The notes: generated by a model from the letters alone, not told the origin. A DNA stretch of 64,000 bases from Enoplolaimus lenunculus (GCA_030248215.1 JASANG010001137.1:20123-84122); one strand, 5' to 3'. Positions 23,010-33,355 are shown, counted from the stretch's first letter. Program-made: numbers and translations.

Positions 23010-24209
23010 GACCACATAAAGTTTTCTCGTTCTTCAAGGAAAAAATTAGTTCTGCAATCACAAACGCATTGGTGTGGTCTAATTTTAAAACTTTAGATAT
23101 ATACAGTAAAGACGTTCGTGCAACTGTTGTAGTTTTTAGTGCGCATTCGAACAAAAATTGGCTACTTTTTTGGGTGATTGCGTAATTGAAGATATGAGGT
23201 TTATTCGAGACATAAAAACAAACTAAAAAATAAAATATGACTAGAAGTAACAAAAATAAACTTTTTCATTAAGCAAACAACGTTAATTCGTTACCAAATG
23301 GTTTAACATAGAATCTAATTGGGTCACATTTTGTATTCGAAAGAATTCACGTTTTTAAAGTGTTGCGATGCCTCAACTTCTTTCGAAACTACAGTTGAAA
23401 ATGTAATAAAACAGCACGCGATCTTATATTTTGTTAGGTTTATGCAATTGTGAGTTGTAAAACATGAACACTCAATACAATGCGCAGGCTTGTAGACAAC
23501 ACACCTTGTCAAAGACTACTAAAATGTTTTCAGAAGGGGCGTACAAACATTTTCAATGGCTAACGAGCAAGGTTGAACATTTGTAGGGGGCCAAATCTTT
23601 CCCAAGGGGGGGGCTGAGCCCCCCTCCTCCGCCCCTTTTTCGCTACGAGACCGGACTCAAGTTGTGAAGTACAACGTAAAAGGTTTCGTATAGGTCGTGA
23701 CAATGCGTTGAAATGTTGTCTCAACATAGAAAATGAAAAATTTAAAAGGCAACATGTAAACGTATAATAAAGTTGAATTTAAACTAAATAATACAATTTT
23801 CAATGGCGCTTTTGATGTCGCTACACCTTAGAGATCAGCATTCCGCTTTCCACTTACGAATGATTCCCATTGCAAGTGCTGGCTGCGCATGGCTTCGATC
23901 CATTCATTCGTTTAAAAATATTCGAACTTGGCTTGAGGCGCTGCGAAAAGTTTTAATAGAAACATTCCTTTAAACTGGAAACAAAGATGCCACTGCAAGT
24001 GACCCCGCCATGGTATGGTAACTGCATTTTTATTTCAATCACATTTGAGCGATTATATCATACCTTTTATGCGCCGGGTGGAACCATGAGTGACATGAAC
24101 AGCGCCTGAAAAACCTCGCGAGAACAGCGAGCTAAATACCAGTACATTTTTGAATAGATTTTAGCACAAAGTTTCAATATGCCCGTTTGCAAAGTACGTA
24201 AAGCCTATA
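23010..24209 (+). other. Gene-free stretch with one repeat fragment
   Basis: At 23530-23640 the string caatggctaacgagcaaggt followed by a poly-G run and ggctgagccccc belongs to a dispersed family also seen at 14950-15060, 60955-61080 and 62850-63030. The remainder holds nothing I recognise. Confidence 0.4.
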
Positions 24210-24398
24210 CACTGCAAAAAATAGTGAGTCAAATTGACTCTCTCCGAAATATTTTTTCCTGACTACACAAACTGAGTCAAATTCGACTCACTGAGAAGTC
24301 GAATTTGACTGTGGCGGAGTCGAATTTTGACTCAGTTTGTGTAGTCCGGAAAAGCCTATTTAGGAGACAGTCAATTTGACTCACCATTTTTTCCAGAG
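24210..24398. mobile_element. Palindromic CACTG MITE, second copy
   Basis: Left end CACTGCAAAAAATAGTGAGT, right end actcaccattttttccagag, flanked by TA. The interior is the same gagtcaaattgactctctcc / actacacaaactgagtcaa palindrome as at 15913-16130 with a shorter centre. Confidence 0.8.
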
Positions 24399-24843
24399 TA
24401 CGTTCCAGGCTACCGATAGTAGAAACAGAAGTAGTACACTGAAGAAAACCTCTGTGGCTTCACACACAGTGAACCTAATGCTTTGCGCACGGTAGTATTT
24501 CGAATTGTTCGTAAATCACACGAATATAAAAATTTATTAAAGCTAACTTACCAAGCATTGTTAACGAGAAAAAGATTCCACAAACATTACCATTAAATCC
24601 AATGGAAAATTGGCAAAATTAATCGAGAATGAAGACGAAAACGATCGCAGCGGCAGTGCCTCAGTTGCCCTTTCAGCATCTCAGCTCATTGCCAGCCGCA
24701 TAACTTGTAAACGTTAATATATTTCGTGAAACCATATTACAGAGTATTGCTCGATTCGGCTTTTGGATTCGGCTTTTCCTCAACAGAATCAGACTCCGAA
24801 ACTTTGTTGCCACTCTGGTTTACACAACATCAAAAGCTATATA

Positions 24844-25295
24844 CTGTAATTACCCGAATAAGAGTGGGGAACTGATATTTATTTGGCCTCTCCAGAGGGT
24901 ACCCCCTATTATTCGGTTACTTACTGTTATTTATTTTTAACCCGCCATACGCCGCCCTTCGTTACAAGTATATATCAGGTATTGCAACTATTCGTGGAAT
25001 TAAAGGTTAATATTTGTCTTGTATCAAAACCTTTAGCGATAATGCAAGTTTATACTTAGGAATGTACTTTCAAAAACTTAAGTATGCTTTAAAGTTTTGA
25101 ACTCATCATTATTTGGTCCTGCAGTCATTTATGCGCTACAATTAGGGATAATTGACATTAGTGGACTCTAATGAAGGATTAGGGACTCTAACCACTTACG
25201 GACTTTTATTAGGGATACGGACTCCTATTGATTGTTGGGACTCAAAACGGGGACCACCTTTTTATCACTCTCCCTTCTTATTCGGGTCACTACAG
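24844..25295 (+). mobile_element. Mariner-like MITE (CCGAATAAGAG family)
   Basis: TA|CTGTAATTACCCGAATAAGA at the left and the inverse ttcttattcgggtcactacag|TA at the right give TIRs of about 21 bp with TA target duplications. The 452-bp interior has no ORF. It shares blocks with the copies at 18387-18828, 29249-29686 and 56468-56919. Confidence 0.85.
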
Positions 25296-25442
25296 TATTT
25301 GATACATTGAGTGCATATCCTAGATATTTTTGATCAGTGCTTGGTATTAGCGTAGAGATTATTCAACATGATGTAATTATTTCAACGTGCTCCATCAGTT
25401 CAGTCCGTTTTAATGGTACACAAAAAGGCTTTCGTTAAGCAT

Positions 25443-26645
25443 TCTGATGTAGGTGGCTATGCCACACTTAAACCTATTTCAAACTAAAAACTAAAATATA
25501 AAATAAAACCTTATATTAAAACCACACCTTAAGGGAGTCCCTGGCTCCACCTAGTCTCTCTTAGAACTTAAGTTAGGCTTAGGCGTTGCTACAGGGCGTA
25601 GAAATTTGTAAAACTATGCTATGGCGGCTGTGTCCGCAATGTAAACTTACCTGGGGCCCTGCGTGGCCGTATGACGGTATTGATTAGTATTGCGTATGGA
25701 GTTGGCCTAATCTGCGGATAACGACATAGCTAGGCTATGTCAGCACCAATATGGTGCTTTATTATGAGTGTCTCCGGCGTATTGTTGTTGTTGTTGTAGT
25801 ACCGGATGTGTGGCTCTGGACCTCAACCGCATTGCGGACACCCAATTGTGGGTGTCGGCAAAAATGCAAATGAGGTCGAGATGCCGATATGGGTAGCCAG
25901 GACCGGGATCAGTCTTGGTGTTGATTTTCTAAAATTCAGTGGTTTATTTTATTGGCTGGTTGCGAGCGGATTCGTACATTGTTTCTTGAATTTTGGTTTG
26001 GGCGTTGAAAGCGGAAGTTTTAATAAGTAAGGTCGAGTTGATTTAAATTAAGGATTGTCACGGTGGCATAGGATGTGAAGGAATTACGGCATTACGGTGT
26101 TAATTGGCGGTGCGCAAGGCGCGGTATTTACCCAGTATAGAATACTGGTGGCATGTGTTAAAGGAAACTTGGGGTATTAAAGGAAACCTGGGGAAAAAGT
26201 AGTCTAATAAATCTAACGGGGTTAGATTTATTATTCTACAACGGCTGGGCCAAATCTAACGGGGTTAGATTGGTCGGAAATTTGGTGTAACTCTAACGGG
26301 GTTAGAGTACACGGTTTAACGGGGTGTAATTCTAACGGGGTTAGAATTGCACGGATTCTGGAAAACGGCAAAAGTATTGGGTACGGTAAAGCCAGTGGCT
26401 GGATTAAATCAGATTCAGACGTCGGCTTTAAGGATTCCGGCTCGGGTTACCAGTTAAATTGCATAACCTGTAATTTGCTGGCCTTAATATTGGGTATTTT
26501 GTGTCATACGGGTTTCGGGTTGGGATTTATAATAAACATTTACCGGCCGCGTTTTACTAAATCAGAGCGATACGCATACATCGAGGAAAGAACTATACAG
26601 GTGATACAGGATACAGGCTTAAGTCTAAATCACGAACTTCTCACA
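25443..26645 (+). mobile_element. Unclassified repeat with GGG-loop hairpins, longer copy
   Basis: Inverted counterpart of 12814-13589, 1.2 kb long. Landmarks: aggtggctatgccacactta at the start, ggagtccctggctccaccta at about 25535, a clustered set of CTAAC-GGG-GTTAG hairpins at 26206-26348, and gatacaggatacaggctta near the end. A third fragment with gtttaagtatggcagagcca is at about 47005-47160. No TIR, poly(A) tail or coding sequence was recognised, so the class is open. Confidence 0.75.
26206..26348 (+). repeat. Array of four perfect hairpins with GGG loops
   Basis: Four palindromes share the core CTAAC-GGG-GTTAG: 26206-26232 (12-bp stem AATAAATCTAAC), 26253-26271 (AATCTAAC), 26290-26308 (ACTCTAAC) and 26328-26348 (AATTCTAAC). 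The outer stem bases differ between hairpins, yet each stem stays perfectly paired. A fifth, imperfect one (tttaacggggtgtaa) lies between the last two. Three are also recognisable in the inverted copy at 13090-13200. Confidence 0.85.
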
Positions 26646-26737
26646 TACCAAAGGAAAGTAAAAATTATGTCCGCACTAGACCGCATTTTCAATATATGTT
26701 GTTCATATATTGTGCACATTTGGTAGTGACAGTGCAT

Positions 26738-27113
26738 TAGGGTGCAACCATAGATGAAAAACACCGTGGCCGGAGGTCAACGAAACTTGCCGGAGCCGAA
26801 GGTGAGGCGAAATTTTCTAAAATTGTGATAAAAGTAAAACAAATAGCGCTAAACAGATAAATTTTGCAAAATTATGCAAAATGTGACAGTGCATTAGGGT
26901 GCAACCATAGATGAAAAACACCGTGACCGGAGGTCAACGAAACTTGCCGGAGCCGAAGGTGAGGCGAAATTTTCTAAAATTGTGATAAAAGTAAAACAAA
27001 TAGCGCTAAACAGAAAAATTTTACAAAATTATGCAAAATTTGACTACCAAAATTGCCGGAACCTCCGACAAACAGTCTACCGGAGCCGGAGGCAGGCCTT
27101 CGGGTGTACCCTG
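26738..27113 (+). mobile_element. hAT-like MITE with 8-bp TSD and internal duplication
   Basis: CAGTGCAT is at 26730-26737 and 27114-27121. Ends are tAGGGTGCAACC and GGTGTACCCTg. Inside are gccggagccgaaggtgaggc and gccggaacctccgac, the hallmark of the family at 47934-48295. A 157-bp tandem duplication (26730-26886 and 26887-27043) includes the left target sequence cagtgcat itself, so it arose after insertion. It ends about 180 bp upstream of the alpha-arrestin start codon. Confidence 0.85.
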
Positions 27114-27300
27114 CAGTGCATATGTTTACACTCTTGGTGGGATACTGAAACGGTCTTTATCGTATTATGGGCCAAAATTTTAATGCGTTCTCGCGTTGAC
27201 CCTTGCTGTATTTCACCGTGCACTACTTTACTCGCTGTACTATAATGATCAGGGCAAAATCAAACCTATCTTCAAGTTGACTTTGCAAAAATATAAATTT

Positions 27301-27732
27301 ATGGGAGTGATTAGTTGCTTTCAACTCGAACTGGCTCAACCGCTTGATGGTGTATACTACGGTGGAGAAGAGTTGAAAGGAATTCTCGCGATCAGCGTCG
27401 ACACTTCAATTTTAATAGCGGATTTATTTGTTATTTTTCGAGGCGAAACTCATACCCGTTGGATCGACCCAGCATCAGATAAAATTTTCGAATCTAACGA
27501 ACAGTATTTCAACTCAAGAGTCGAGTTATCGTTCTTGAATTATTGCACGAATAAATCTAAACGCCAGCTGGACAAAGGTGACTATCAACTGCCGTTTCAT
27601 TTTGAATTGCCAAGAAGCATTCCGTCAACCATTGACACTGAATATGGACGAACACAATACTCAGTAATTGCACGGATCGAGCTGTCTGAGCCTACTGTGT
27701 TCGAAAGTAAAAGTCCAGCCATGGAATACAAG
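27301..27732 (+). CDS. ARRDC: Alpha-arrestin exon 1 (N-arrestin domain)
   Basis: ATG at 27301 is followed by 144 codons to the donor caag|gtgagt. The open frame extends upstream to about 27196, but the residues there do not fit the family, whereas MGVISCFQLEL starts exactly where arrestin-domain proteins start. Conserved features: GVYYGGEELKG, FRGETHTRWID, QLPFHFELPRSIPST, EYGRTQYSVIARIEL. Confidence 0.88.
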
Positions 27733-30700
27733 GTGAGTTAGATTTTGTTCTGTAATGTATTACGGAACCTTAATTTTAGACAGCGACAAATCCAGAAATT
27801 GCTGACATGCGGAAGGGATTGCGAATTTCATGACACGCAATTTTTCACAAAAATATTTGTTAGTGTAAAATTGTAAGGTACTTATAGGAAGGGACCTTAC
27901 CATTTTGTCAAAATTAAAATTAATGCCCCCTCTGTAAGCGTTAGTGTGCGTCGTAGATATTATAAAAATTTGCTCAGAAAACTACCGCAACTCTTGCAGA
28001 AAATACTATTTCAACGAGAGTCGAATCAAAGGGTCAATTTTAGCTAAATTTGAAACGGGAGGCACGGCTTAGTTTAATTATGTTTGTTTAAAATACATGT
28101 ATAACAATGGGATATAAACGGCGATCCTAAGCCACATATCACATGCAATTCTAAACCAATAAAAACTTGAGTCTATGCATGCTGTCTTTTTTAAGCAAAC
28201 AATACGTGATCGAGACAGAAATATCGCTACCAGACCCACCGCACCCTTTGATGTAGGTGCCAAACCCATGATCACCGGGTCAATTTTAGCTAAATTTGAA
28301 ACGGGAGGCACGGCTTAGTTTAATTATGTTTGTTTAAAATACATGTATAACAATGGGATATAAACGGCGATCCTAAGCCACATATCACATGCAATTCTAA
28401 ACCAATAAAAACTTGAGTCTATGCATGCTGTCTTTTTTAAGCAAACAATACGTGATCGAGACAGAAATATCGCTACCAGACCCACCGCACCCTTTGATGT
28501 AGGTGCCAAACCCATGATCACCGGGTCAATTTTAGCTAAATTTGAAACGGGAGGCACGGCTTAGTTTAATTATGTTTGTTTAAAATACATGTATAACAAT
28601 GGGAAATGAACGGCGATCCTAAGCCACATATCACATGTAATTCTAAACCAATAAAAACTTGAGTCTATGCATGCTGTCTATTTTAAGCAAACAATACGTG
28701 ATCGAGACAGAAATATCGCTACCAGACCCACGGCACCCTTTTATGTAGGTGCCAAACCCATGATCACCAAGCCAGTTGATAGAGCCGATTGTGACAGCTA
28801 TCCTAAGGAACATGAGCAAGGTCTGCTGCTTCAATCCTGTAACTGTCATTTGGATTTGCTTGCTAGTAAATCTAAGCTAGATCATGTTGCACAATTCGAG
28901 CAACATAAAGTTAAGACCCTGAACATATCAATGGCAGATGAAGTGGAGGTGCTAAAAACCTTGTGAAATATAAAATGGAGAAAATGCTTCCAGTTTGGAC
29001 AGCGTCAATCAAGTGTACGCGTCAAAGTATTGTTGGTTTAGTTAGACGGATCCCGTTCTATGAGAGTGTGAACCCCTCTCAACGTTTTGGAGGGATAAAG
29101 AAAAAGCATTCTCTTCTGAAATTTGTTCAAACACAGACAAAATCACTTTTGACGGGATTTAAATTGGTCAAGATTCAAGCCGTCGAAAATCTCCTATGAG
29201 AATTTATTCTCTCCGCAATGAATTAATTGCTAAGCCCGTATTACAATACTGTAGATACCCGAATAAGAGGGGGGACTGATATGTATTTGACCTCTCCAGG
29301 CGGTACTCCGTTATTCGATTACGGACTGTTATTTATTTCCAACCCGCCCTCCGCCACACTTCGTTACTGATATATATCCCGTGTTGCAACTATTCGTTCA
29401 ATTAAACGTTTTTTACCTTGCACCAAAACCTGGAGCGAATGCAATTATACTTTGGAATGTTAATTTCAAAACTTAAGTACGCTTTAAAGTTTCGAACTCA
29501 ACTTTATTTGGTCCTAGAGTCATTTATGCTCTACGATTAGGGATAATTGGCATTTATGGACTCTAATTAGGGTTTAGGGACTCTATCCGCTTACGGACTC
29601 TTATTAGGGATACGGGCTCCTATTGATTGGGGCTCAAAATGGGTAACACCTCTTATTAACCCCCCCTTTTGTTCGGGTCACTACAGTACCTATACTTTAT
29701 TACAGATCGAACGTTCATTCAACGTAAGTCCAGCAACGTGCACACGACAACTACAGTCTTCACTGAATGCTGTTAATATTCAACCTAAACCGATTCGGCG
29801 TGTTGATTCAAAAACGATTAATCCGCGAAACAGTTGCTATTCAAATCTTTGTAGTTCTGGTAAAATCGGGCGCGTCGAGATGGAATTGGTCCTATCAACA
29901 TCGTGTTTTTGCGTTGGCGAACAGCTTTTAGCATCAGTTACAATCAGTAATGTATCGAAATGGAACGTTCAAAGCATTGAATTTATTTTACTGCAGGTAC
30001 TATTATTAACAGAGAGGCATAGCTAAGATTTCGCTTTGTGAGGGTATCAACATTTTTTGCGTAGAAGTGCTTTCCAAGTGAGCGTAGCGAACGAAAAAAA
30101 TGTAATCACCATTAAACTTCATATTGTTATCTTTTGTGTAACCTGCTTAAAGTGCCACTTGTGTCTATAGTAATTTCGGGAGAGCATATATCCTCGTTAT
30201 GCGGAGTTCACGTTAAAACTGGGGCAGCATGAGACATGCTTTGTCCCATGTTTATTTTATCAACTTGGTCAACCATAAACAGATAACATCTGAGTATCAT
30301 TCTACACTGATTTACAAACATTTACTCCTGTGTCAACTGAACATACATGTGTGCTTGTACCGCATATTGCAAGGCATTATAGTGAATATCATATGATATT
30401 CCAAATTTAGTGCAAATATCATATAACATTCAACAGACTGCTTTTTAACATCGTATGACACTGGGCGGACGATGATAACTGTCACATCCATTTATTGGAC
30501 TACCAGAAAGCATCACACAGCGTTCTTTTGATCTACTCAAAATGGGGATTAGAAGTTGAATTTCGCGCTTATATAAATTTGAATTTTATCACATAAAATT
30601 TCAATTTCTCACCAAAATTTGAGTTGTTCCGCTCAAATTTGAATTTTTTCGCTGAAATTTGAATTTCCCGTTAAATTTTTAATTTTCCTCCAAAATTTGA

Positions 30701-32992
30701 ATTTTCCCGCCAAAATCAAAGTTTTCGCGCCATAATGCGCTGGTCTCATACCATAGCTCAGCATGTCCGATAGCCTATAACTGTAACCTTTCTACCCCGT
30801 CTGCTAACGTCATATATACTAACTTTGTTGTCTGTCAGTATATGACACTCGACAACCTAGCTGTGTATTACATCTTTGGGCCCATGTTTGAAACTGTATT
30901 ATGAGGCTGACAGACAACAACGGGAATGTCATGACTGGCATACAAAGGTATGATTTACACTGCACACAAGTGCGGTTTTCGCAACGCGATATAGGGTTAA
31001 GGCAAAATGTTACCCAACATTTTGAAATGAACAAATCGTGTCTCACGCTGCCCCAGTTTTAACGTGAACCATGCATTACGTCCTGCCATGTAATACTCAG
31101 CTGGAGAACAGGAACCTCTTACTGTAACTTCACCTCGAAAAGTAGGCTTCAATAAAGGGTTTAACTTCTGTAAACACTACGAAGACTAAATTTTAAAAAC
31201 CACAAAAACAAAAACACAAAAACCCCTTCCTCCCCCCCCCCCAAAAAAAAAACCTGCAAATAATTTATTAAAATCGTAGCTATGAATTTAGTTCACACAT
31301 GCGTGAATAAACCTTGCAAGTTCACTGAATTTATTGCAGCCGCTTTCTTGTTGGCTGATGAAAAAATGCAATGTTCTGTGTGCAATTTGCAGCTGCCCGT
31401 TCTAGCCGCAACAACTTGCATGTGTGAATATTGCTTAACAATAAGCAGCGGCGGTTTCGGATTTTATGATTGAAAATGTACTGTATCATTGAAAGCAATG
31501 CAGTGGAAGGCAATGCTGCTGCTGCAGCCCGGCGATGTGAAGTGATCATCTGAAAGTGTTTCAAAATCAAGAAAACACCTTCTTGTGTACGAAAATACCA
31601 AAAGTTAACCAGTTTGGTTCAGCAAAATTTCGACAACTATTCAAAAACTAACCTATTTATATACAACATCTTGTCACGAAAATTTTTAGCCCGACAAGAC
31701 ACCTCGTCAACCGCCAGCTTGTAATTTGAAATCTCCTCAATTCTGCAATGTCATTCATCGTTATGCTTAAGCTTAGCTATCGGCTTAGGATATGTTGTAG
31801 AATCATGCTTAGCGGTGGCCCTTAGCGGTTATGCTTCGGCATAGGTTACTGTCGGCCGATAAGTTGTCGAGCGACGAATTGTAGATTCATACACGTTTAC
31901 GTTTCCAGCACATCAAGCTACAAGCGAAAAGTCGCTACGAAGGCGTCGGTCAGTTTAAAGAGTTGAATCGTATTGTTGATGCAGTAACGTTTCCACAGAT
32001 TCCACCACACGCCAGACAACATTGGCCAGTCCACGTTCGTATCCCTAACATACCACCGTCGCAAACCAGTAAACTCATCGGAATTGCGTACTGGGTGAAA
32101 ATGTTATGCAATGATAATGGCATGGAAATTACATTGCCGATCTGTATTCAATGAATGAACTTTGGAATGGCTTGCAGCCAAAGCGAGGCCAGAAAAACCC
32201 AGCCTTCCCAGAAAAATATTGGTTCCCCCAAGAAAAGTTTTGGCCTCACCTACTTTTTTCCAGTTCCCCCTCCCCCCGAAGAAAAGTGAGCTGCCTTACA
32301 CATGATTCGGAAGCTAACAATGGCACACTGCGCTGTGCACCAAGAAATGTGGATTTGTAGGGGACGGCATCTGTAAACGACTTTTTTGGCCATTTGGCAC
32401 ATTAGTAACAATTGTTCAATAAGGTAGGGCTTCCCTTCAACATAACGGAAAAAGTGCTTTAATTGAGGGCATAAACTCCTTGTCCATCAACAGTGGCTGA
32501 CAATCCCAAGACATACTTGGGCCCATGTATAGAACAGGGCCGGAACTTTCCGGCGGGACTGCAAGAGTGAGCTTATGCTTTTAAACTATTTTTTGTTTAG
32601 GCTTAGGCCAAAGCTTAGGCTTAGGCTTAGGTATAGGATCATTCTTGCGCTTAGGCTTAGGCTTCTGCATAGGCTTAGCAACATGCGTATACTATTGTTC
32701 CGGGCCTGTTGTATACATTGGCGCATAATTGAATGAGGTGCATTCCGTATTTAAGTTTTAACACTGCATTTGGCTTCTCAATCGGTTGGCGTACCACCTT
32801 TCTTCCACAATATATCGAATCCCAGCTTATGTGGCCCAGTATGCTTTCAGATCAGATGCTCCGGCCCTGCCAAAACAAGCTCCGGAGTTCTGTGTTCCAG
32901 CTAGGAACATTAAAACCTCATACAAGTTTCCACAAAATATCGAATTGCGATTTAAAGCAGACACTAGTGATTTGACGGCTTGTAGGTTTTAA
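27301..32992 (+). CDS. ARRDC: Alpha-arrestin (arrestin domain-containing protein)
   Basis: Alpha-arrestins link membrane proteins to ubiquitin ligases for endocytic sorting. Exons: 27301-27732, 29706-29996, 31909-about 32143, and a probable last exon about 32827-32992. The first three join in phase 0. Start ATG 27301 gives MGVISCFQLELAQPLDGVYY, the usual beta-strand opening of this family. The N-arrestin fold continues with GGEELKGILAISV, LFVIFRGETHTRW and FHFELPRSIPSTIDTEYG (about residues 1-144). The C-arrestin half follows: GRVEMELVLSTSCFCVGEQL, then FPQIPPHARQHWPVHVRIPN and LIGIAYWVKML (residues 145-319). Typical family members have about 350-450 residues. No PPxY motif, used by mammalian ARRDC2-4 to bind NEDD4 ligases, was found in the recognised part; the uncertain last exon could change that. 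Confidence 0.88.
28031..28768 (+). repeat. Exact 3 x 246 bp tandem array in arrestin intron 1
   Basis: Three units start at 28031, 28277 and 28523 and the array ends at 28768, exactly 738 bp. Units 1 and 2 look identical by eye; unit 3 differs at a handful of bases. Each unit starts gggtcaattttagctaaatt and ends cccatgatcacc. The repeated 77-codon minus-strand frames within it are a by-product. Confidence 0.95.
28769..29199 (+). other. Coding-like stretch of unknown origin in arrestin intron 1
   Basis: Directly after the 246-bp array two adjacent frames are open: one to TGA at 28966 (including DSYPKEHEQGLLLQSCNCHL) and one from 28963 to 29199 (including VGLVRRIPFYESVNPSQRF). Composition is protein-like, but I recognise no family. 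It may be a remnant of a DNA transposon gene or chance open frames. Confidence 0.25.
29249..29686 (+). mobile_element. Mariner-like MITE in arrestin intron 1
   Basis: TA|CTGTAGATACCCGAATAAGA at the left and gttcgggtcactacag|TA at the right, 438 bp. It is the same family and orientation as 24844-25295. It ends only 19 bp upstream of arrestin exon 2, so the branch-point region of that splice site lies at or within its right end. Confidence 0.85.
29706..29996 (+). CDS. ARRDC: Alpha-arrestin exon 2
   Basis: Acceptor ttattacag ends at 29705 and donor gcag|gtacta follows 29996. It has 97 codons, phase 0 on both sides. It covers the end of the N-domain (IERSFNVSPATCTRQLQSSL), the linker, and the opening of the C-domain (SGKIGRVEMELVLSTSCFCV, then GEQLLASVTISNVSKWNV). 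Confidence 0.85.
30207..31068. mobile_element. TIR element of about 860 bp in arrestin intron 2
   Basis: The left end gttcacgttaaaactggggc followed by agcatgagaca and the right end in inverse orientation (tgtctcacgctgccccagtt then ttaacgtgaac) give TIRs of about 33 bp with few mismatches. The interior includes a run of imperfect repeats of about 24 bp (30553-30730) with caaaatttgaatttt-like units and an inner inverted pair gttgtctgtcag / ctgacagacaac. No ORF above 75 codons. No clear target duplication. Confidence 0.75.
30553..30730 (+). repeat. Imperfect repeats of about 24 bp
   Basis: Six to seven diverged units of the type aaatttgaattttyccgcc lie inside the TIR element 30207-31068. Confidence 0.7.
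31909..32143 (+). CDS. ARRDC: Alpha-arrestin exon 3 (C-arrestin domain)
   Basis: Acceptor acgtttccag ends at 31908; phase 0 entry. It encodes HIKLQAKSRYEGVGQFKELN, then VTFPQIPPHARQHWPVHVRI, LIGIAYWVKML and EITLPI. The frame stays open to TGA at 32152-32154 (…PICIQ), so the protein may end there. A weak donor atct|gtattc after 32143 would leave one base and allow splicing to a last exon, at the point where arrestin C-domains normally continue with an I-G-T-(V/I)-P strand. Confidence 0.8.
32519..32724 (+). mobile_element. TTAGGC-bearing hAT MITE near the arrestin 3' end
   Basis: The left end ggcccatgtatagaacaggg is intact and the right end gggcctgttgtatacattgg is diverged. The interior carries two blocks of TTAGGC repeats separated by tcattcttgcgc. 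It sits between arrestin exon 3 and the possible last exon. Confidence 0.75.
32827..32992 (+). CDS. ARRDC: Possible last exon of the alpha-arrestin gene
   Basis: After the acceptor aatcccag (ends 32826) a frame reads YVAQYAFRSDAPALPKQAPE, then FCVPARNIKTSYKFP and ends TACRF at TAA 32990-32992. Phase agrees with a donor after 32143. The composition looks like a protein tail, but it shows no conserved arrestin strand and the upstream donor is weak. The neighbouring frame contains IGWRTTFLPQYIESQ, so the true exon border could lie further left. Confidence 0.4.
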
Positions 32993-33355
32993 CGCAAAAG
33001 ACGAGCTAATCTAAAAACAATGTGCTTCGGTTTTTGTTTGATTTTATTTACGCTACAATTTCCGGTCATATGTTTAGAAAAGGTACCACCACAGGCTGGA
33101 CTAAATCAATTGCGCAGTGTGACATTAGCCCATGCTTAATAGGAATCAATAGTTTCGAACCTGGACGCGGTATATTAATTTTTTTCAACTGAATTCAGAA
33201 TTAATAGATTAGGCGTTTGGTAAGGGCACAAGGGTCTCGGTAAAACATAAGAAACTGGGCAGAACATACGTAAGAACCACGTTCGATTACAGGAAGACTA
33301 GCTTTGTCGATGACAAACACTACCGTAAGTGCTTGGCTTCTCCTATAGAAATGAC

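Noticed and set aside
27196-27300. Upstream extension of the arrestin N-terminus
   Set aside because: The frame is open, but the residues do not fit the family and no ATG precedes 27301 in a suitable position.
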